Shown here: positions 7,627 through 18,384 of the stretch, piece by piece | Layout: every line of letters starts with the position of its first letter | Position numbering within the stretch: position 1 is the stretch's first letter | Assembly (NCBI RefSeq): GCF_001427025.1 | Contig: NZ_LMGA01000001.1 | Span: 1,847,222-1,911,221, forward strand | Length of the DNA stretch: 64,000 nt | Direction of reading: 5' to 3' | Origin: Mesorhizobium sp. Root554 | Lineage (GTDB): Bacteria > Pseudomonadota > Alphaproteobacteria > Rhizobiales > Rhizobiaceae | Notes under the pieces: generated by a model | The model's input: only the letters and a program-made list of their open reading frames with translations | The model's database searches: none | Told to the model about the DNA's origin: nothing | Translations under genes and position numbers: made by a program

Positions 7627-8457
7627 ATGACTTTGAAGACCCTTTTGACCGCCGCCGTTCTGTCAGCGGCGGCTTCTCCCGCGTTTGCAGCGGATGTGGA
7701 ATTATGGCGCCTCGACTGCGGCGCCATCGCCGTCAACGATCTCTCCCAGTTTTCCGACACCTTTAGTTACGCCGGAAAAAAGAAGGTGCTGACCGACAGC
7801 TGCTACCTCATCCGTCATGACGCCAGCTACATGATCTGGGACACGGGTCTGCCCGCCGCGTTGCTCAACGCCCCGCAGCCCGCGGATGCGCCCATGGCGC
7901 CGACGCTCGCCCGCACATTGCCAGACCAGTTGAAGGAAATAGGCGTTGACGTGGCCAAGATCGAAACGGTCGGCATCAGCCATTACCACTTCGACCATGT
8001 CGGCCAGGCCGCCGATTTCCCGACGGCGAAACTGATGATCGGCGCTGCGGACATGGACGCCTTCAAGGCCGATCCGCTGCCTTTCGGCGCACAGCCCGAT
8101 CTGGTCAAGCCGTGGCTCGACGGCAAGGCGCCGGTTGAGACGGTGGCCGGGGACAAGGATATTTTCGGCGACGGTTCGGTCGTCATGCTGGCGACACCCG
8201 GACATACGCCCGGCAGTCACGCGCTTCTTGTCAGGCTGGCAAAAAAAGGACCGGTTTTGTTGAGCGGCGATGTCGTTCATTTCGAAGAACAGTTCGAAAC
8301 GAGCGGCGTACCGCCCTTCAACACGGACCGCGCTGAAACGCTGGCCTCGATGGATCGCCTGCAAAAAATCGCCAAGGGCCTGAAGGCAACTCTGGTCGTC
8401 CAGCACGACGCCGACGACATCGCCAAGCTGCCGGCTTTCCCGAAAAGCGCAGAATAA
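7627..8457 (+). CDS. Exported metallo-beta-lactamase-fold hydrolase (N-acyl-homoserine lactonase-like)
   Basis: The 276-aa precursor has a signal peptide (residues 1-21, cleavage at AFA/AD). The mature part carries the MBL metal motif H119-x-H121-x-D123-H124, a second-shell TPGHTPGSH and LLSGDVVHF Asp. It resembles the N-acyl-homoserine-lactonase-like branch, but most such lactonases (AiiA, AttM) are cytoplasmic, so an exported form could instead act on another lactone or ester. The start has AGGAG seven bases upstream. It is divergent from an AraC-type regulator and followed by a clear terminator. Confidence 0.82.
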   Translation: MTLKTLLTAAVLSAAASPAFAADVELWRLDCGAIAVNDLSQFSDTFSYAGKKKVLTDSCYLIRHDASYMIWDTGLPAALLNAPQPADAPMAPTLARTLPDQLKEIGVDVAKIETVGISHYHFDHVGQAADFPTAKLMIGAADMDAFKADPLPFGAQPDLVKPWLDGKAPVETVAGDKDIFGDGSVVMLATPGHTPGSHALLVRLAKKGPVLLSGDVVHFEEQFETSGVPPFNTDRAETLASMDRLQKIAKGLKATLVVQHDADDIAKLPAFPKSAE

Positions 8458-8470
8458 CGACAAAAAGAAA

Positions 8471-8499
8471 AACCTGGCCAATCACTTGGCCGGGTTTTT
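8471..8499. terminator. Terminator between convergent MBL gene and rpoD
   Basis: An 11-bp stem with one T-G wobble (8471-8481 with 8486-8496) and a TCAC loop runs into TTTTT. The A-rich flank at 8462-8470 would give a T-rich tail on the other strand, so it may also serve rpoD, whose stop is at 8531. Confidence 0.8.
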
Positions 8500-8530
8500 C
8501 GATTCAGTTCCAGAAGTCCCGCTTCGGACG

Positions 8531-10552
<2,022 letters not shown>

Positions 10553-10875
10553 TCTTTATTGTCTCCAGGCGGCCAAAGCCGCATAGCTGCCGAACCGGCA
10601 CATCACGCGCGTTAGCCGAAAACCGCGCTCTGCCAAGCCATTATCCGCATCTGCGTTAAGTCCAGATTAACCCTGATATCTGTGGCGGATTTCTAGCCCG
10701 TCCAGTCTTCAGTACGCCTGCATCCCGTGTTTTTCGGCCATTTTGGATGCGGCTTGCTGTTTCGAATCGTCCTGATTCCGCTATTCTGGCAGAAGGTCAA
10801 GCGCCTCTCGCATGATTCGTGTCCAAAAAGCGAATCAATTAGCCGCCGGAACCATCCCGCCACTGCCTGCAGGGA
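10553..10875 (-). other. dnaG-rpoD intergenic region (323 bp)
   Basis: No gene is seen. On the minus strand a TTGACC element (10794-10799) is a possible -35 for rpoD, but the hexamer 17 bp on (AATCAG-like) is a poor -10, so I do not mark a promoter. No terminator-like hairpin separates dnaG from rpoD, so some read-through is plausible. Confidence 0.4.
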
Positions 10876-12795
10876 TCAAGCCCGCCCGGCGCGCCCCGAG
10901 GAAACGCCGAAACCTTCGATCAGCGCTTCCGTTGCCTGGACGTCACGGAACTGCGCCTGGATTTCGACCAGATGCCGATAGTTCTCGTCGGTGGGGTCGT
11001 TGGCGAGAGCGGCCTCTGCCTGCTTCAGTTCCCTATGTAGTGTGCGGGCACTGCGGTGCAAGTGCAGGGCCTGGCTGAAGGCATCGCGTGCATCCTCAAT
11101 AGCCGCGCTTTCAAGCGCCGGCCATTGCCGCACCCGCCGGATCAGCGCCACCGCCCGTTCCCAGATGTCGCCGCAGCCGGCGCGCTCGATCGCCGCGATG
11201 ACCGCTCCACGATCGGTGGCGAGATCATGGGCCAGTGCATCGAGCAGCACCCCATGCAGTTTCCTGAGATCGCTGTTGGCGAGGTCGAGAAACTCGACAT
11301 GTGCGAAATTCTCGTCGATCAGCGCCGGATGATTGACCAGCGCCACCAGGATGCTGGCTTCGCCGACCGACATGACCTCGCCGGCGCGCCTCACGAGAGA
11401 CGAACGTCCAAGGCTCTCGGTGATGGCGCCGCGTGGGGCGGCACCGCGCGGCCAGGCGCCGCCGCCCTGCTTGCGGGGACTGCGGCCCTGCCCCCGGTCG
11501 CCCGATCGCTGCCGCGCACCGAAGAAGTTCAGCACCCGTTCGCGCATCTCCTGGCTGTAGTGGAAGCGGACACTCTCGTCGCGAATGCGGTTTGTAAGTT
11601 CTCTGAGAGTCTTTTCCAGCTCCGCGCGGCGTTCCGGCGTCTCGAAGACGCCGCCCGCTGTCTCGCGCGTCCAAAGAAGTTCGGCGAGCGGCCGCGCCTC
11701 CGCGATCACGGCGCGGAAAGCGTCCGGTCCATCCGCTTTCACGAGATCGTCCGGGTCCTTGCCCTCCGGCAACAGCGCGAACCGCGCCGTCCGTCCCGGC
11801 TGGACAGAAGGCAGGATGAGGTCCGCCGCCCGCCATGCCGCTTTCAGCCCGGCCTGGTCACCGTCGAAGCACAGCACCGGCTCGCCCGAAACCCGCCACA
11901 AAAGCTCCATCTGGTTCTCGGTCAACGCCGTGCCCAGCGGCGCCACGACATTCTCGAAACCGGCCTGCGCCAACGCGATCACGTCCATGTAACCTTCGAC
12001 GGCGATGACCGCCCCACCCTTGCCCAGCGCCTTGCGAGCGCGGGCGAAGTTGTAGAGTACGTTGCCCTTGTGGAAGAGCTCCGTCTCAGGGGAATTCAGG
12101 TATTTGGCTGAGATGTCGGGGGACATCGCCCGGCCGCCGAAAGCGATGATCCTGCCGCGCGAATCCGGGATCGGGAACATGATGCGATCGCGAAAACGGT
12201 CGTAGGAAACCGGCACGTCCTCGAACACGGTCAGGCCGCAGGCTTCCATCTGCGCCTTCTCGATTCCCTTCGCCGCCAGATGCTCCTTCAGCGCGTTGCG
12301 GCTATCGGGTGCGAAACCCAGCCTGAATGACTGCTGGGTTGCCGAGGTCAGGCCACGGTCGCGCAGATAGGCGCGCGCTTTTGCGCCCTCGCTGCTCTGC
12401 AGGCGCTCCTGGAAAAATGCCGTCGCCATCTCCATCACATCGGTCAGGCTGGCGCGCTGCTTCTCGCGCGCCTCTGCCTGCTCGTCGCGCGCTGGCATCG
12501 GCACGCCGGCCATGTCGGCGATGCGCTCGACGGCCTCGGGAAAACTCAATCCATCCAGTTCGGTGAGGAAGCGAAAATGATCGCCGGAAACGCCGCAGCC
12601 GAAGCAGTGGTAACGACCCTTCTTGTCCTCGCAGTGAAAAGACGGGCTTTTCTCGCCGTGGAACGGACAGCAGGCCCAGTAATCGCCACGCGGGGCATTG
12701 GTCTTCCTGCGATCCCACGCCAAACGAGCCCCGATCACCGAGGAAATCGGCACGCGGTCGCGTATCTCGTCGAGGAAGGTGGGCGGGAAGCGCAT
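10876..12795 (-). CDS. dnaG: DNA primase DnaG
   Basis: The 639-aa primase begins with the CHCC zinc-binding domain (CPFHGEKSPSFHC, HCFGCG), followed by the catalytic core with GFAPDS, FGGRAMSPDISAKYLNSPET and a TOPRIM segment (VIAVEGYMDVIALAQAGFENVV with its Glu, and CFDGDQAGLKAA with its Asp pair). The C-terminal DnaB-interacting helical domain is present. It makes RNA primers at the replication fork. It is upstream of rpoD on the same strand, as in many proteobacteria. Confidence 0.99.
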   Translation of the reverse strand: MRFPPTFLDEIRDRVPISSVIGARLAWDRRKTNAPRGDYWACCPFHGEKSPSFHCEDKKGRYHCFGCGVSGDHFRFLTELDGLSFPEAVERIADMAGVPMPARDEQAEAREKQRASLTDVMEMATAFFQERLQSSEGAKARAYLRDRGLTSATQQSFRLGFAPDSRNALKEHLAAKGIEKAQMEACGLTVFEDVPVSYDRFRDRIMFPIPDSRGRIIAFGGRAMSPDISAKYLNSPETELFHKGNVLYNFARARKALGKGGAVIAVEGYMDVIALAQAGFENVVAPLGTALTENQMELLWRVSGEPVLCFDGDQAGLKAAWRAADLILPSVQPGRTARFALLPEGKDPDDLVKADGPDAFRAVIAEARPLAELLWTRETAGGVFETPERRAELEKTLRELTNRIRDESVRFHYSQEMRERVLNFFGARQRSGDRGQGRSPRKQGGGAWPRGAAPRGAITESLGRSSLVRRAGEVMSVGEASILVALVNHPALIDENFAHVEFLDLANSDLRKLHGVLLDALAHDLATDRGAVIAAIERAGCGDIWERAVALIRRVRQWPALESAAIEDARDAFSQALHLHRSARTLHRELKQAEAALANDPTDENYRHLVEIQAQFRDVQATEALIEGFGVSSGRAGRA

Positions 12796-12920
12796 TGGGT
12801 ACGGCTCGTTTGCCGTTCATATAATCATGCACGCGCCAGCGCACGACTCTTAAAGATGGCGATACCCGGTTTTCACAGGGCCCGGCGCCAGCCGCAGGGC
12901 TGGCAGCGGCGGGAGGCAAG

Positions 12921-12946
12921 AAAAAGGCGGCCGCCTGGCCGCCTTT
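12921..12946 (-). terminator. Terminator of the RcnB-like gene
   Basis: A 10-bp GC-rich stem (12923-12932 with 12937-12946) has a four-base loop. Read on the minus strand it ends in TTTTT, 20 bp beyond the stop of the gene at 12966. Confidence 0.88.
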
Positions 12947-12965
12947 CTGCTTGCTTCGTGTCCGC

Positions 12966-13349
12966 CTAGTTGTTGGCGGCGATGATGCCGGCGATCACGC
13001 CAGACGCGATGCTGACCAGAATGTAGTCATTGCCGACGCGGATCCATTCCTGACCACGGGCCGGACGGTGCAGATGGTGACGCTGCCAGTCGCGAACCTG
13101 CTGGTGACGGCGCCAGTCGGCATAGCGCTGGCCGCGCTTCCACCTGGGCTGGCGAACGACGACCTTCTTCTTGACGACCACATTGCCGTTTCGCTTCACG
13201 ATCACGCGCTTCTTGACGTCGCGGTGCACCGGCTTCTTCCAGTCGACCTGAACGGTTTTGACGCTTGGTCCGAGCTGTGCGGCCTGACCCTGCAGGGTCG
13301 TCCCGGCCAGCATCGAAAAGGCGGCGGCGATGAGAACAAGACGTTTCAT
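12966..13349 (-). CDS. RcnB-family periplasmic protein
   Basis: The 127-aa protein has a signal peptide (about residues 1-23), a Lys/Arg/Val-rich middle (VKKRVIVKRNGNVVVKKKVV), a Trp/His/Arg-rich stretch and the RcnB-family ending WIRVGNDYILVSIASGVIAGII. E. coli RcnB is a periplasmic factor in nickel/cobalt homeostasis; rhizobia carry many short paralogues with unproven function. The ATG at 13349 has AAGGAG eight bases upstream; the frame continues 16 codons further but without signal-peptide character. It has its own terminator. Confidence 0.85.
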   Translation of the reverse strand: MKRLVLIAAAFSMLAGTTLQGQAAQLGPSVKTVQVDWKKPVHRDVKKRVIVKRNGNVVVKKKVVVRQPRWKRGQRYADWRRHQQVRDWQRHHLHRPARGQEWIRVGNDYILVSIASGVIAGIIAANN

Positions 13350-13782
13350 GGAGGTACTCCTTGGTTGGTATGACCGCAGAAGTAGCGCCCGATCCATGAA
13401 CCGAAACTGAATGGCCGGATTACATTTTTGTAATGAATTTTCTAATGGGTATAGGCGCTTAGAGAAGAAACCTCAGATCTTGCCAGCCTAATGCGCGTCG
13501 CCGGCGAAGATCCCGGCCATGCCTGCTTCGGAACGGGGCCGGGTCCGTTGGGGGCCTTGCAACCGGCGCACGGCTGATCCATGTTCCAGAAGCGCTGCAC
13601 ACGATTGCACCGCAGGGAAATTTGGACAAAACTTATTAACCGGCTAAAGTGTAAAGTAGCATCCCACCAACTATGACGTCGATGATTCGCCCTAGAAACC
13701 ATCCCTTGGCCATGCATGGCGCGCGAGCGGTTCGCCGTTCGCGGTATCCTCTTGGCGCGCCCGGCCCTGTGCAGGTTTTGCG
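13350..13782. other. 433-bp intergenic region between divergent RcnB-like and Na/Pi cotransporter genes
   Basis: I see no convincing gene. The RcnB-proximal ~100 bp are AT-rich and probably hold its promoter. The distal part contains a promoter candidate for the cotransporter gene (marked separately). A minus-strand 91-codon frame inside has no ribosome binding site or recognisable sequence. Confidence 0.5.
13622..13650 (+). promoter_or_regulatory. Candidate promoter of the Na/Pi cotransporter gene
   Basis: TTGGAC and TAAAGT are separated by exactly 17 bp. Transcription would start about 125 bp before the ATG. No other -35/-10 pair in the gap is better, but the match is moderate. Confidence 0.35.
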
Positions 13783-15447
13783 ATGAGCGGATCGGTCGTC
13801 CTAATTCACCTGGCCGGCGCCGTCGCGCTGATGCTGTTTGCGACCCGCATGGTCAAGACGGGCGTCGAGCGCGCCTATGGCGACGTGCTGCGCCACAGGC
13901 TGCGCGCCACCATGCGCAATCCCTTCATGGCCGTCCTTGCCGGCACGGGCCTTGCCATCGCCCTGCAAAGCTCCACCGCGGTGACGCTGCTGGTCGGCTC
14001 TTTCGCGGGCGCAGGCATCGTCTCGGGCGCCGCCGGCCAGCTTGCCGTACGCGGCGCCGAAATCGGCTCGGCCATTGTCACCAAGCTGCTCACCTTCGAT
14101 CTCACGCTGCTGGTTCCGCTTTGCCTCATTGCCGGCACCGTCATGTTCATGGCCACCGAGCGGCGCGACTGGCGTCAGATCGGCCGCATTCTCGTCGGTA
14201 TCGGCCTCTTGATCCTGTCGCTGGAAATGATCGGCCAGGCCTCCGAGCCATTGCGGGAAAGCCAGCTCCTGCCGGTGATCATCAATTACTTCTCCAGCGA
14301 TCCGCTGACCGCATTCCTGCTTGCGGCGCTCATCACCTGGCTGTTCCAGTCATCGATCGCGGCGGTGCTGTTGATGGCGACGCTGGCCGGCCGTGGCCTC
14401 ATAACCCCCGAACTTGGCGTCGTGCTGGTGCTCGGCGTCAATCTCGGATCGTCCATCATTGCGCCTATGTTGACCAGAAATGCCGAGCCCGGCGTGCGCG
14501 TCGTCCCGATCGGCAATTTGCTGATGCGCGGCGTCGGCTCACTGGTCATGCTCGTTCTGTTCATGAGCGTCAGGCCCCAGGTCAATTTCCTCGGGGCGAC
14601 CGCATCCGACCAGATTGTCAACGCTCACATCCTCTTCAACGTCATCATTCTCCTCGCCGGACTTCCGCTGGCTGGCCTGGTTTACCGTGCCTCGGAAAAG
14701 ATCGTGGCCTTGGGGACAAAAGCTGGATCCGCCGACTCCCTGCAGGTAGCCGAGCTTTCCGCGCTCAACGACGCGGCGCTGGATGTTCCATCCCAGGCTC
14801 TCGCCAACGCCACCCGCGAAGTGGTGCGCGTCTGCGAGACCGTCGAAATCATGCTCAAGCGCATCATCGAGCTTTACGAGGATGCCGACGTCGACAAGAT
14901 CAAGGCGCTGGCCTCGCTGGACGACCGTGTCGACCGCAAGCACGCCGCCATCAAACTCTATCTCGCGAAAGTCACCAAAAACCCGCTGACGGAGGCCGAG
15001 GCGCTGCGTTGCCAGGAGTTGATCGGCGCCTGCGTCAAGCTCGAACAGGTCGGCGACATCATCGTGCGCAACCTTCTGGTGCACGTCCGCAAGAAGCTGG
15101 AGCATGGCCTCAACTTCACCGAGGAAGGATGGCGGGAGCTTCTTGCCTTCCATGCCTCGGTGCTCGCCAATGCGCGGCTGGCCTTCAATGTGCTGGTCTC
15201 GCGTGACGCCGAGACCGCGCGCCAGCTCGTGCTGGAAAAGGACAGGCTGCGCGATCGCGAAAAGGAGACCAGCCAGAGCCATTTCCTGCGCCTGCGCGAC
15301 GGATCGGCGCGAAGCATCGAGACGAGTTCCATTCACCTCGACACCATCCGCGATCTGAAGCAGATCAACTCGCTGCTGGCCTCAATGGCCTATCCGGTGC
15401 TTGAGGAACAAGGCCTGCTCAGGGGTTCGCGCCTCAAGGCCAGCTGA
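13783..15447 (+). CDS. Na/phosphate-cotransporter (NptA/YjbB-type) with C-terminal PhoU-like domain
   Basis: The 554-aa protein has two inverted membrane repeats, each with the Na/Pi cotransporter glutamine-serine signature (ALQSSTAVT near residue 65 and LFQSSIAAV near 190). The soluble C-terminal ~200 residues are helical and PhoU-like (acidic/basic heptads such as ATREVVRVCETVEIMLKRII). The family moves phosphate with sodium; YjbB of E. coli appears to export phosphate. It is likely an inner-membrane phosphate balance protein. No pst/pho genes are adjacent, so regulation is not evident beyond the candidate upstream promoter. Confidence 0.92.
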   Translation: MSGSVVLIHLAGAVALMLFATRMVKTGVERAYGDVLRHRLRATMRNPFMAVLAGTGLAIALQSSTAVTLLVGSFAGAGIVSGAAGQLAVRGAEIGSAIVTKLLTFDLTLLVPLCLIAGTVMFMATERRDWRQIGRILVGIGLLILSLEMIGQASEPLRESQLLPVIINYFSSDPLTAFLLAALITWLFQSSIAAVLLMATLAGRGLITPELGVVLVLGVNLGSSIIAPMLTRNAEPGVRVVPIGNLLMRGVGSLVMLVLFMSVRPQVNFLGATASDQIVNAHILFNVIILLAGLPLAGLVYRASEKIVALGTKAGSADSLQVAELSALNDAALDVPSQALANATREVVRVCETVEIMLKRIIELYEDADVDKIKALASLDDRVDRKHAAIKLYLAKVTKNPLTEAEALRCQELIGACVKLEQVGDIIVRNLLVHVRKKLEHGLNFTEEGWRELLAFHASVLANARLAFNVLVSRDAETARQLVLEKDRLRDREKETSQSHFLRLRDGSARSIETSSIHLDTIRDLKQINSLLASMAYPVLEEQGLLRGSRLKAS

Positions 15448-15544
15448 CAGGCCGAAATAAAACTGAAGCCTGATCGACAATTTCTCGATTGCCGCCATAG
15501 CGCGATCCGTGCTTGGAAGCCAAACCAACGAGAAATTCCGCCGC

Positions 15545-16729
15545 ATGCCGCTTCCCCTGATCGCCCTGTTTCTTGCCGCCTTCGCTTTCGGTACTACCGA
15601 ATTCGTCATAGCCGGGGTCTTGCCGGAGGTTGCCGAAGGGCTCGGCGTCGAAATTCCCACCGCCGGCTATCTCGTCTCCGGCTATGCGATCGGCATCGCC
15701 GTTGGCGGCCCGCTGCTGACGCTGGCCACCGCCAGGATTTCCCGCAAGACGCTGTTGCTGGGATTAACCGTCGCCTTCACCATCGGCCAGGCCGCCTGCG
15801 CAATGGCGCAGGATTTCCCCGCCATGCTGGCGCTACGCGTCGCGGTCGCCGTGGCGCATGGCGCCTATTTCGGCGTCGCCATGGTGGTGGCGGTCGGCCT
15901 CGTGCCGGAACGGCAGCGCGGCATGGCCGTCGCGCTGATCCTCTCCGGCCTCACCGTCTCCAACATTGTCGGCGTACCGGCCGGCACGGCCATCGGAAAC
16001 ATTTGGGGTTGGCGGGCGACATTCTGGGTGATGTGCGCGCTGGGTATCGCGGCGCTGATCGCCATCGCCATCCTGTTGCCCAGCGGTCGGACGGAAAAGA
16101 AACGGTCCAGCAATCTGGCGGATGAAGTCCGCGCCCTCAGCCGTCAGCAGGTCTGGACCTCGCTGATCCTCATGCTGATGCTGATGATCGGCCAGTTCTG
16201 CCTCTACACCTACATCACCCCTTTCCTGCTGGAGGTAACCGGGATCGAAGCGCGTTTCATTCCCTGGGTGCTGCTGCTCAACGGTGTCGGCGCCACGATC
16301 GGCGTCTTCGTCGGCGGCAAGCTGGCCGACTGGAAGCTGATGCCGTCGCTGATCGCCATGCTGGCGCTGCAGGGCGTGCTGCTCGCGGTGATCTATGCCG
16401 TCAGCCCCTATCCCGTGCCCATGGTCATCGCGATCACGCTCTGGGGCGCGCTGAACTTCTCCATTGGGGCGCCGGTCCAGACCCGCATCCTCACCTGGAC
16501 GGCGGATGCATCGAACCTTGCTTCGTCGCTCATTCCCTCGGGGTTCAACATCGGCATCGCGCTGGCCGCTTCTCTCGGGGCCGCCATGCTCAATGCCGGC
16601 TACGGCTATCGCAGCCTGCCGCTTGCCGGCATTGTGGCGATGGTCGTCGCCGTGGTCGCAGCGGCCCTGTCCTATGCCTGGGAACAACGCAGCGGCGCGC
16701 GGCCGCCTGCCCCAGCCTCAGCGTCATAG
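15545..16729 (+). CDS. MFS transporter, DHA1 (AraJ/PbuE-like) efflux type
   Basis: The 394-aa protein has 12 hydrophobic segments and the opening LFLAAFAFGTTEFVIAGVLPE characteristic of the AraJ/PbuE/NepI branch of drug-H+ antiporters. A conserved loop RISRKTLLLG follows TM2. Such proteins export sugars, purine ribonucleosides or drugs; the substrate is unassigned. The ATG at 15545 is used because a GTG 12 codons upstream adds a polar, non-conserved leader. No regulator is adjacent. Confidence 0.86.
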   Translation: MPLPLIALFLAAFAFGTTEFVIAGVLPEVAEGLGVEIPTAGYLVSGYAIGIAVGGPLLTLATARISRKTLLLGLTVAFTIGQAACAMAQDFPAMLALRVAVAVAHGAYFGVAMVVAVGLVPERQRGMAVALILSGLTVSNIVGVPAGTAIGNIWGWRATFWVMCALGIAALIAIAILLPSGRTEKKRSSNLADEVRALSRQQVWTSLILMLMLMIGQFCLYTYITPFLLEVTGIEARFIPWVLLLNGVGATIGVFVGGKLADWKLMPSLIAMLALQGVLLAVIYAVSPYPVPMVIAITLWGALNFSIGAPVQTRILTWTADASNLASSLIPSGFNIGIALAASLGAAMLNAGYGYRSLPLAGIVAMVVAVVAAALSYAWEQRSGARPPAPASAS

Positions 16730-16855
16730 ACAACAGCCTCTCTCGAGGACTAAAGACACCTCATTGCGGTGGCGACCCAGCCAATCGAAAAATCGACTTT
16801 GCCCAACGCCGACGGGTTGGCTACCAATGCCAGGCCTTGGATCGGGAGGACGGCC

Positions 16856-17092
16856 ATGGACACTCATTCACGCAGTTTCGCCAAGGCTCTCTCCTGGCGC
16901 CTCACCGGCACCGTCGATACGGTCATCATTTCTCTGGTGGTGACGGGCAGCGTGAAACTCGCGGCGGCGATAGGCGTGACCGAGGTCTTCACCAAATCGC
17001 TGCTTTACTACCTGCACGAACGCGCCTGGCTGAAAATCCCGTTCGGACGGCAGCCCGCGCCGCTACCAGAAAAATTAACGCCGCGCGGCTAG
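16856..17092 (+). CDS. DUF2061 small membrane protein
   Basis: The 78-aa protein matches DUF2061: RSFAKALSWRLTGTVDTVII, a second hydrophobic segment (VKLAAAIGVTEVFTKSLLYY), then HERAWLKIPFG. The family has no known function; members are sometimes found near sulfate assimilation or transport genes, which is not the case here. GGGAGGA six bases before the ATG at 16856 decides the start over an in-frame codon 29 residues upstream. Confidence 0.85.
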   Translation: MDTHSRSFAKALSWRLTGTVDTVIISLVVTGSVKLAAAIGVTEVFTKSLLYYLHERAWLKIPFGRQPAPLPEKLTPRG

Positions 17093-17106
17093 GTAAAGTC
17101 CAGGGC

Positions 17107-17556
17107 TTATTGGAGAAGCGACTTGACCGTGCTGCTCGCCTTGCCGAAATCCATCTGGCCGGTATAGGCCTCGCGCAGCGCCGCCATCACCTTGCCCATG
17201 TCCTTGACGCCGGCGGCGCCGGTCTGGGTTATTGCGCCGCGGATGGCCGCTTCGGTCTCGGCCTCATCCATCTGCCTGGGCAGGAATCCGCGGATGATGC
17301 CGATTTCGGCCCGCTCGTTGGCTGCGAGTTCGGGGCGACCGCCATCCTCGAAGGCCTTGGCCGACTCCTCGCGCTGCTTCACCATTTTGGCCAGTATCTG
17401 AAGAATGTCGTCGTCGCTGGCCGCATCCTTGCCCGTACCGCGATTGGCGATATCGCGATCGGTGATGGCCGATTGGATGAGCCTGAGCGTCGAAAGGCGG
17501 GATCTGTCGCCCGCCTTCATGGCGGTTTTGACTTCGTCGGTGAGTTTCTCGCGCAT
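17107..17556 (-). CDS. yqeY: GatB/YqeY-domain protein
   Basis: The 149-aa protein is the stand-alone YqeY form of the GatB tail domain: MREKLTDEVKTAMKAGDRSRLSTLRLI at the start, ILAKMVKQREESAKAFEDGGR, LPRQMDEAE and GQMDFGKASSTVKSLL at the end. The domain is thought to bind tRNA, but the function of the stand-alone protein is not proven. AGGAG nine bases upstream of 17556 supports this start. Its place between dnaG/rpoD and carA is a recurring alphaproteobacterial arrangement. Confidence 0.92.
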   Translation of the reverse strand: MREKLTDEVKTAMKAGDRSRLSTLRLIQSAITDRDIANRGTGKDAASDDDILQILAKMVKQREESAKAFEDGGRPELAANERAEIGIIRGFLPRQMDEAETEAAIRGAITQTGAAGVKDMGKVMAALREAYTGQMDFGKASSTVKSLLQ

Positions 17557-17725
17557 TGGCGCTGCTCCTGCTGATCCCCGAATGGATAAAGGGCATTTTG
17601 GCGCAAACCTCAAGGGCGGACGGGACGCTCCGCCCTTGAGAGGAAAATTTGCAAGCGGATGTCGGATGGCCGAGACTGTGTTCGTCCTTGGAGCATTCAC
17701 TCAGTCAATCAAAAGGATGAACCAG

Positions 17726-18169
17726 ATGCCCAGTACTGTCCGCCTGCACCGCGTCCTGACAACCAGCCCGGAGAAGCTCTATCGCGCCTTCACCGAGGCG
17801 GATGCGCTTGCCAAATGGCTTCCGCCCAACGGTTTTACCTGCACCGTTCATCATCTGGAAGCAAAGGTCGGGGGCACGTTCAAAATGTCGTTCCGCAACT
17901 TCACCACAGGCAACAGCCATTCGTTTGGCGGCGACTATGTCGAACTCGTTTCCGGCGAACGCTTGCGTTATACTGACAAGTTCGACGATGCCAACCTGCC
18001 GGGCGAGATGCTGGTGACCGTGACGCTGAAGAAGGTTTCGTGCGGCACCGAGATCAACATTGAGCAGGCAGGCATACCGGACGTCATCCCTGAAGAGGCC
18101 TGCTACCTCGGCTGGCAGGAGTCCTTGCGGAATTTAGCCAAGCTCGTCGAGCCGGAAATCAACGAATAG
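17726..18169 (+). CDS. SRPBCC/AHSA1-type domain protein
   Basis: The 147-aa protein has the START/Bet v1-like AHSA1 pattern: HRVLTTSPEKLYRAFTEADALAKWLPP, GGTFKMSFRNFTTG, LRYTDKF, then GWQESLRNLAKLVE. The family holds hydrophobic ligands in a helix-grip fold; no ligand can be named. Two in-frame ATGs lie nine bases apart. AAAAGGA abuts the first (17717) but sits eight bases before the second (17726), so 17726 is taken as the start. Confidence 0.85.
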   Translation: MPSTVRLHRVLTTSPEKLYRAFTEADALAKWLPPNGFTCTVHHLEAKVGGTFKMSFRNFTTGNSHSFGGDYVELVSGERLRYTDKFDDANLPGEMLVTVTLKKVSCGTEINIEQAGIPDVIPEEACYLGWQESLRNLAKLVEPEINE

Positions 18170-18238
18170 GCGCACGGCTCAAGTATAACTCTCCAACTAC
18201 AACGCAGCGTCACAGGCTTGCCGGAACGGACGGCCTGA

Positions 18239-18267
18239 TTGACGCTGTGCTTGCCTTCCCCTATGTG
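18239..18267 (+). promoter_or_regulatory. Candidate carA promoter
   Basis: TTGACG and TATGTG are spaced by 17 bp, about 117 bp before the carA start. The -35 matches the consensus well; the -10 is moderate. Confidence 0.45.
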
Positions 18268-18303
18268 AAGGCCTTGCAACCACACTTGGTTACAGGAATG
18301 GCA

Positions 18304-18327
18304 CGGGCGGTATCGCCCGGTGTCTTT
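18304..18327 (+). promoter_or_regulatory. Hairpin in the carA leader
   Basis: CGGGCG and CGCCCG pair around a GTAT loop (18304-18319), followed by TGTCTTTT. The short stem with a weak T tract could be a modest attenuator within the carA leader or simply leader structure. No leader-peptide gene is clear. Confidence 0.3.
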
Positions 18328-18384
18328 TGCTGCGCAAAACTCCCCGCGGAGATCGACGCAGCAATGTATCGATGGAGTGCCGCC

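Noticed and set aside
13716..15206. 496-codon plus-strand frame overlapping the Na/Pi cotransporter
   Set aside because: It is the shifted frame of the cotransporter, with an Arg/His-rich translation and no domain.
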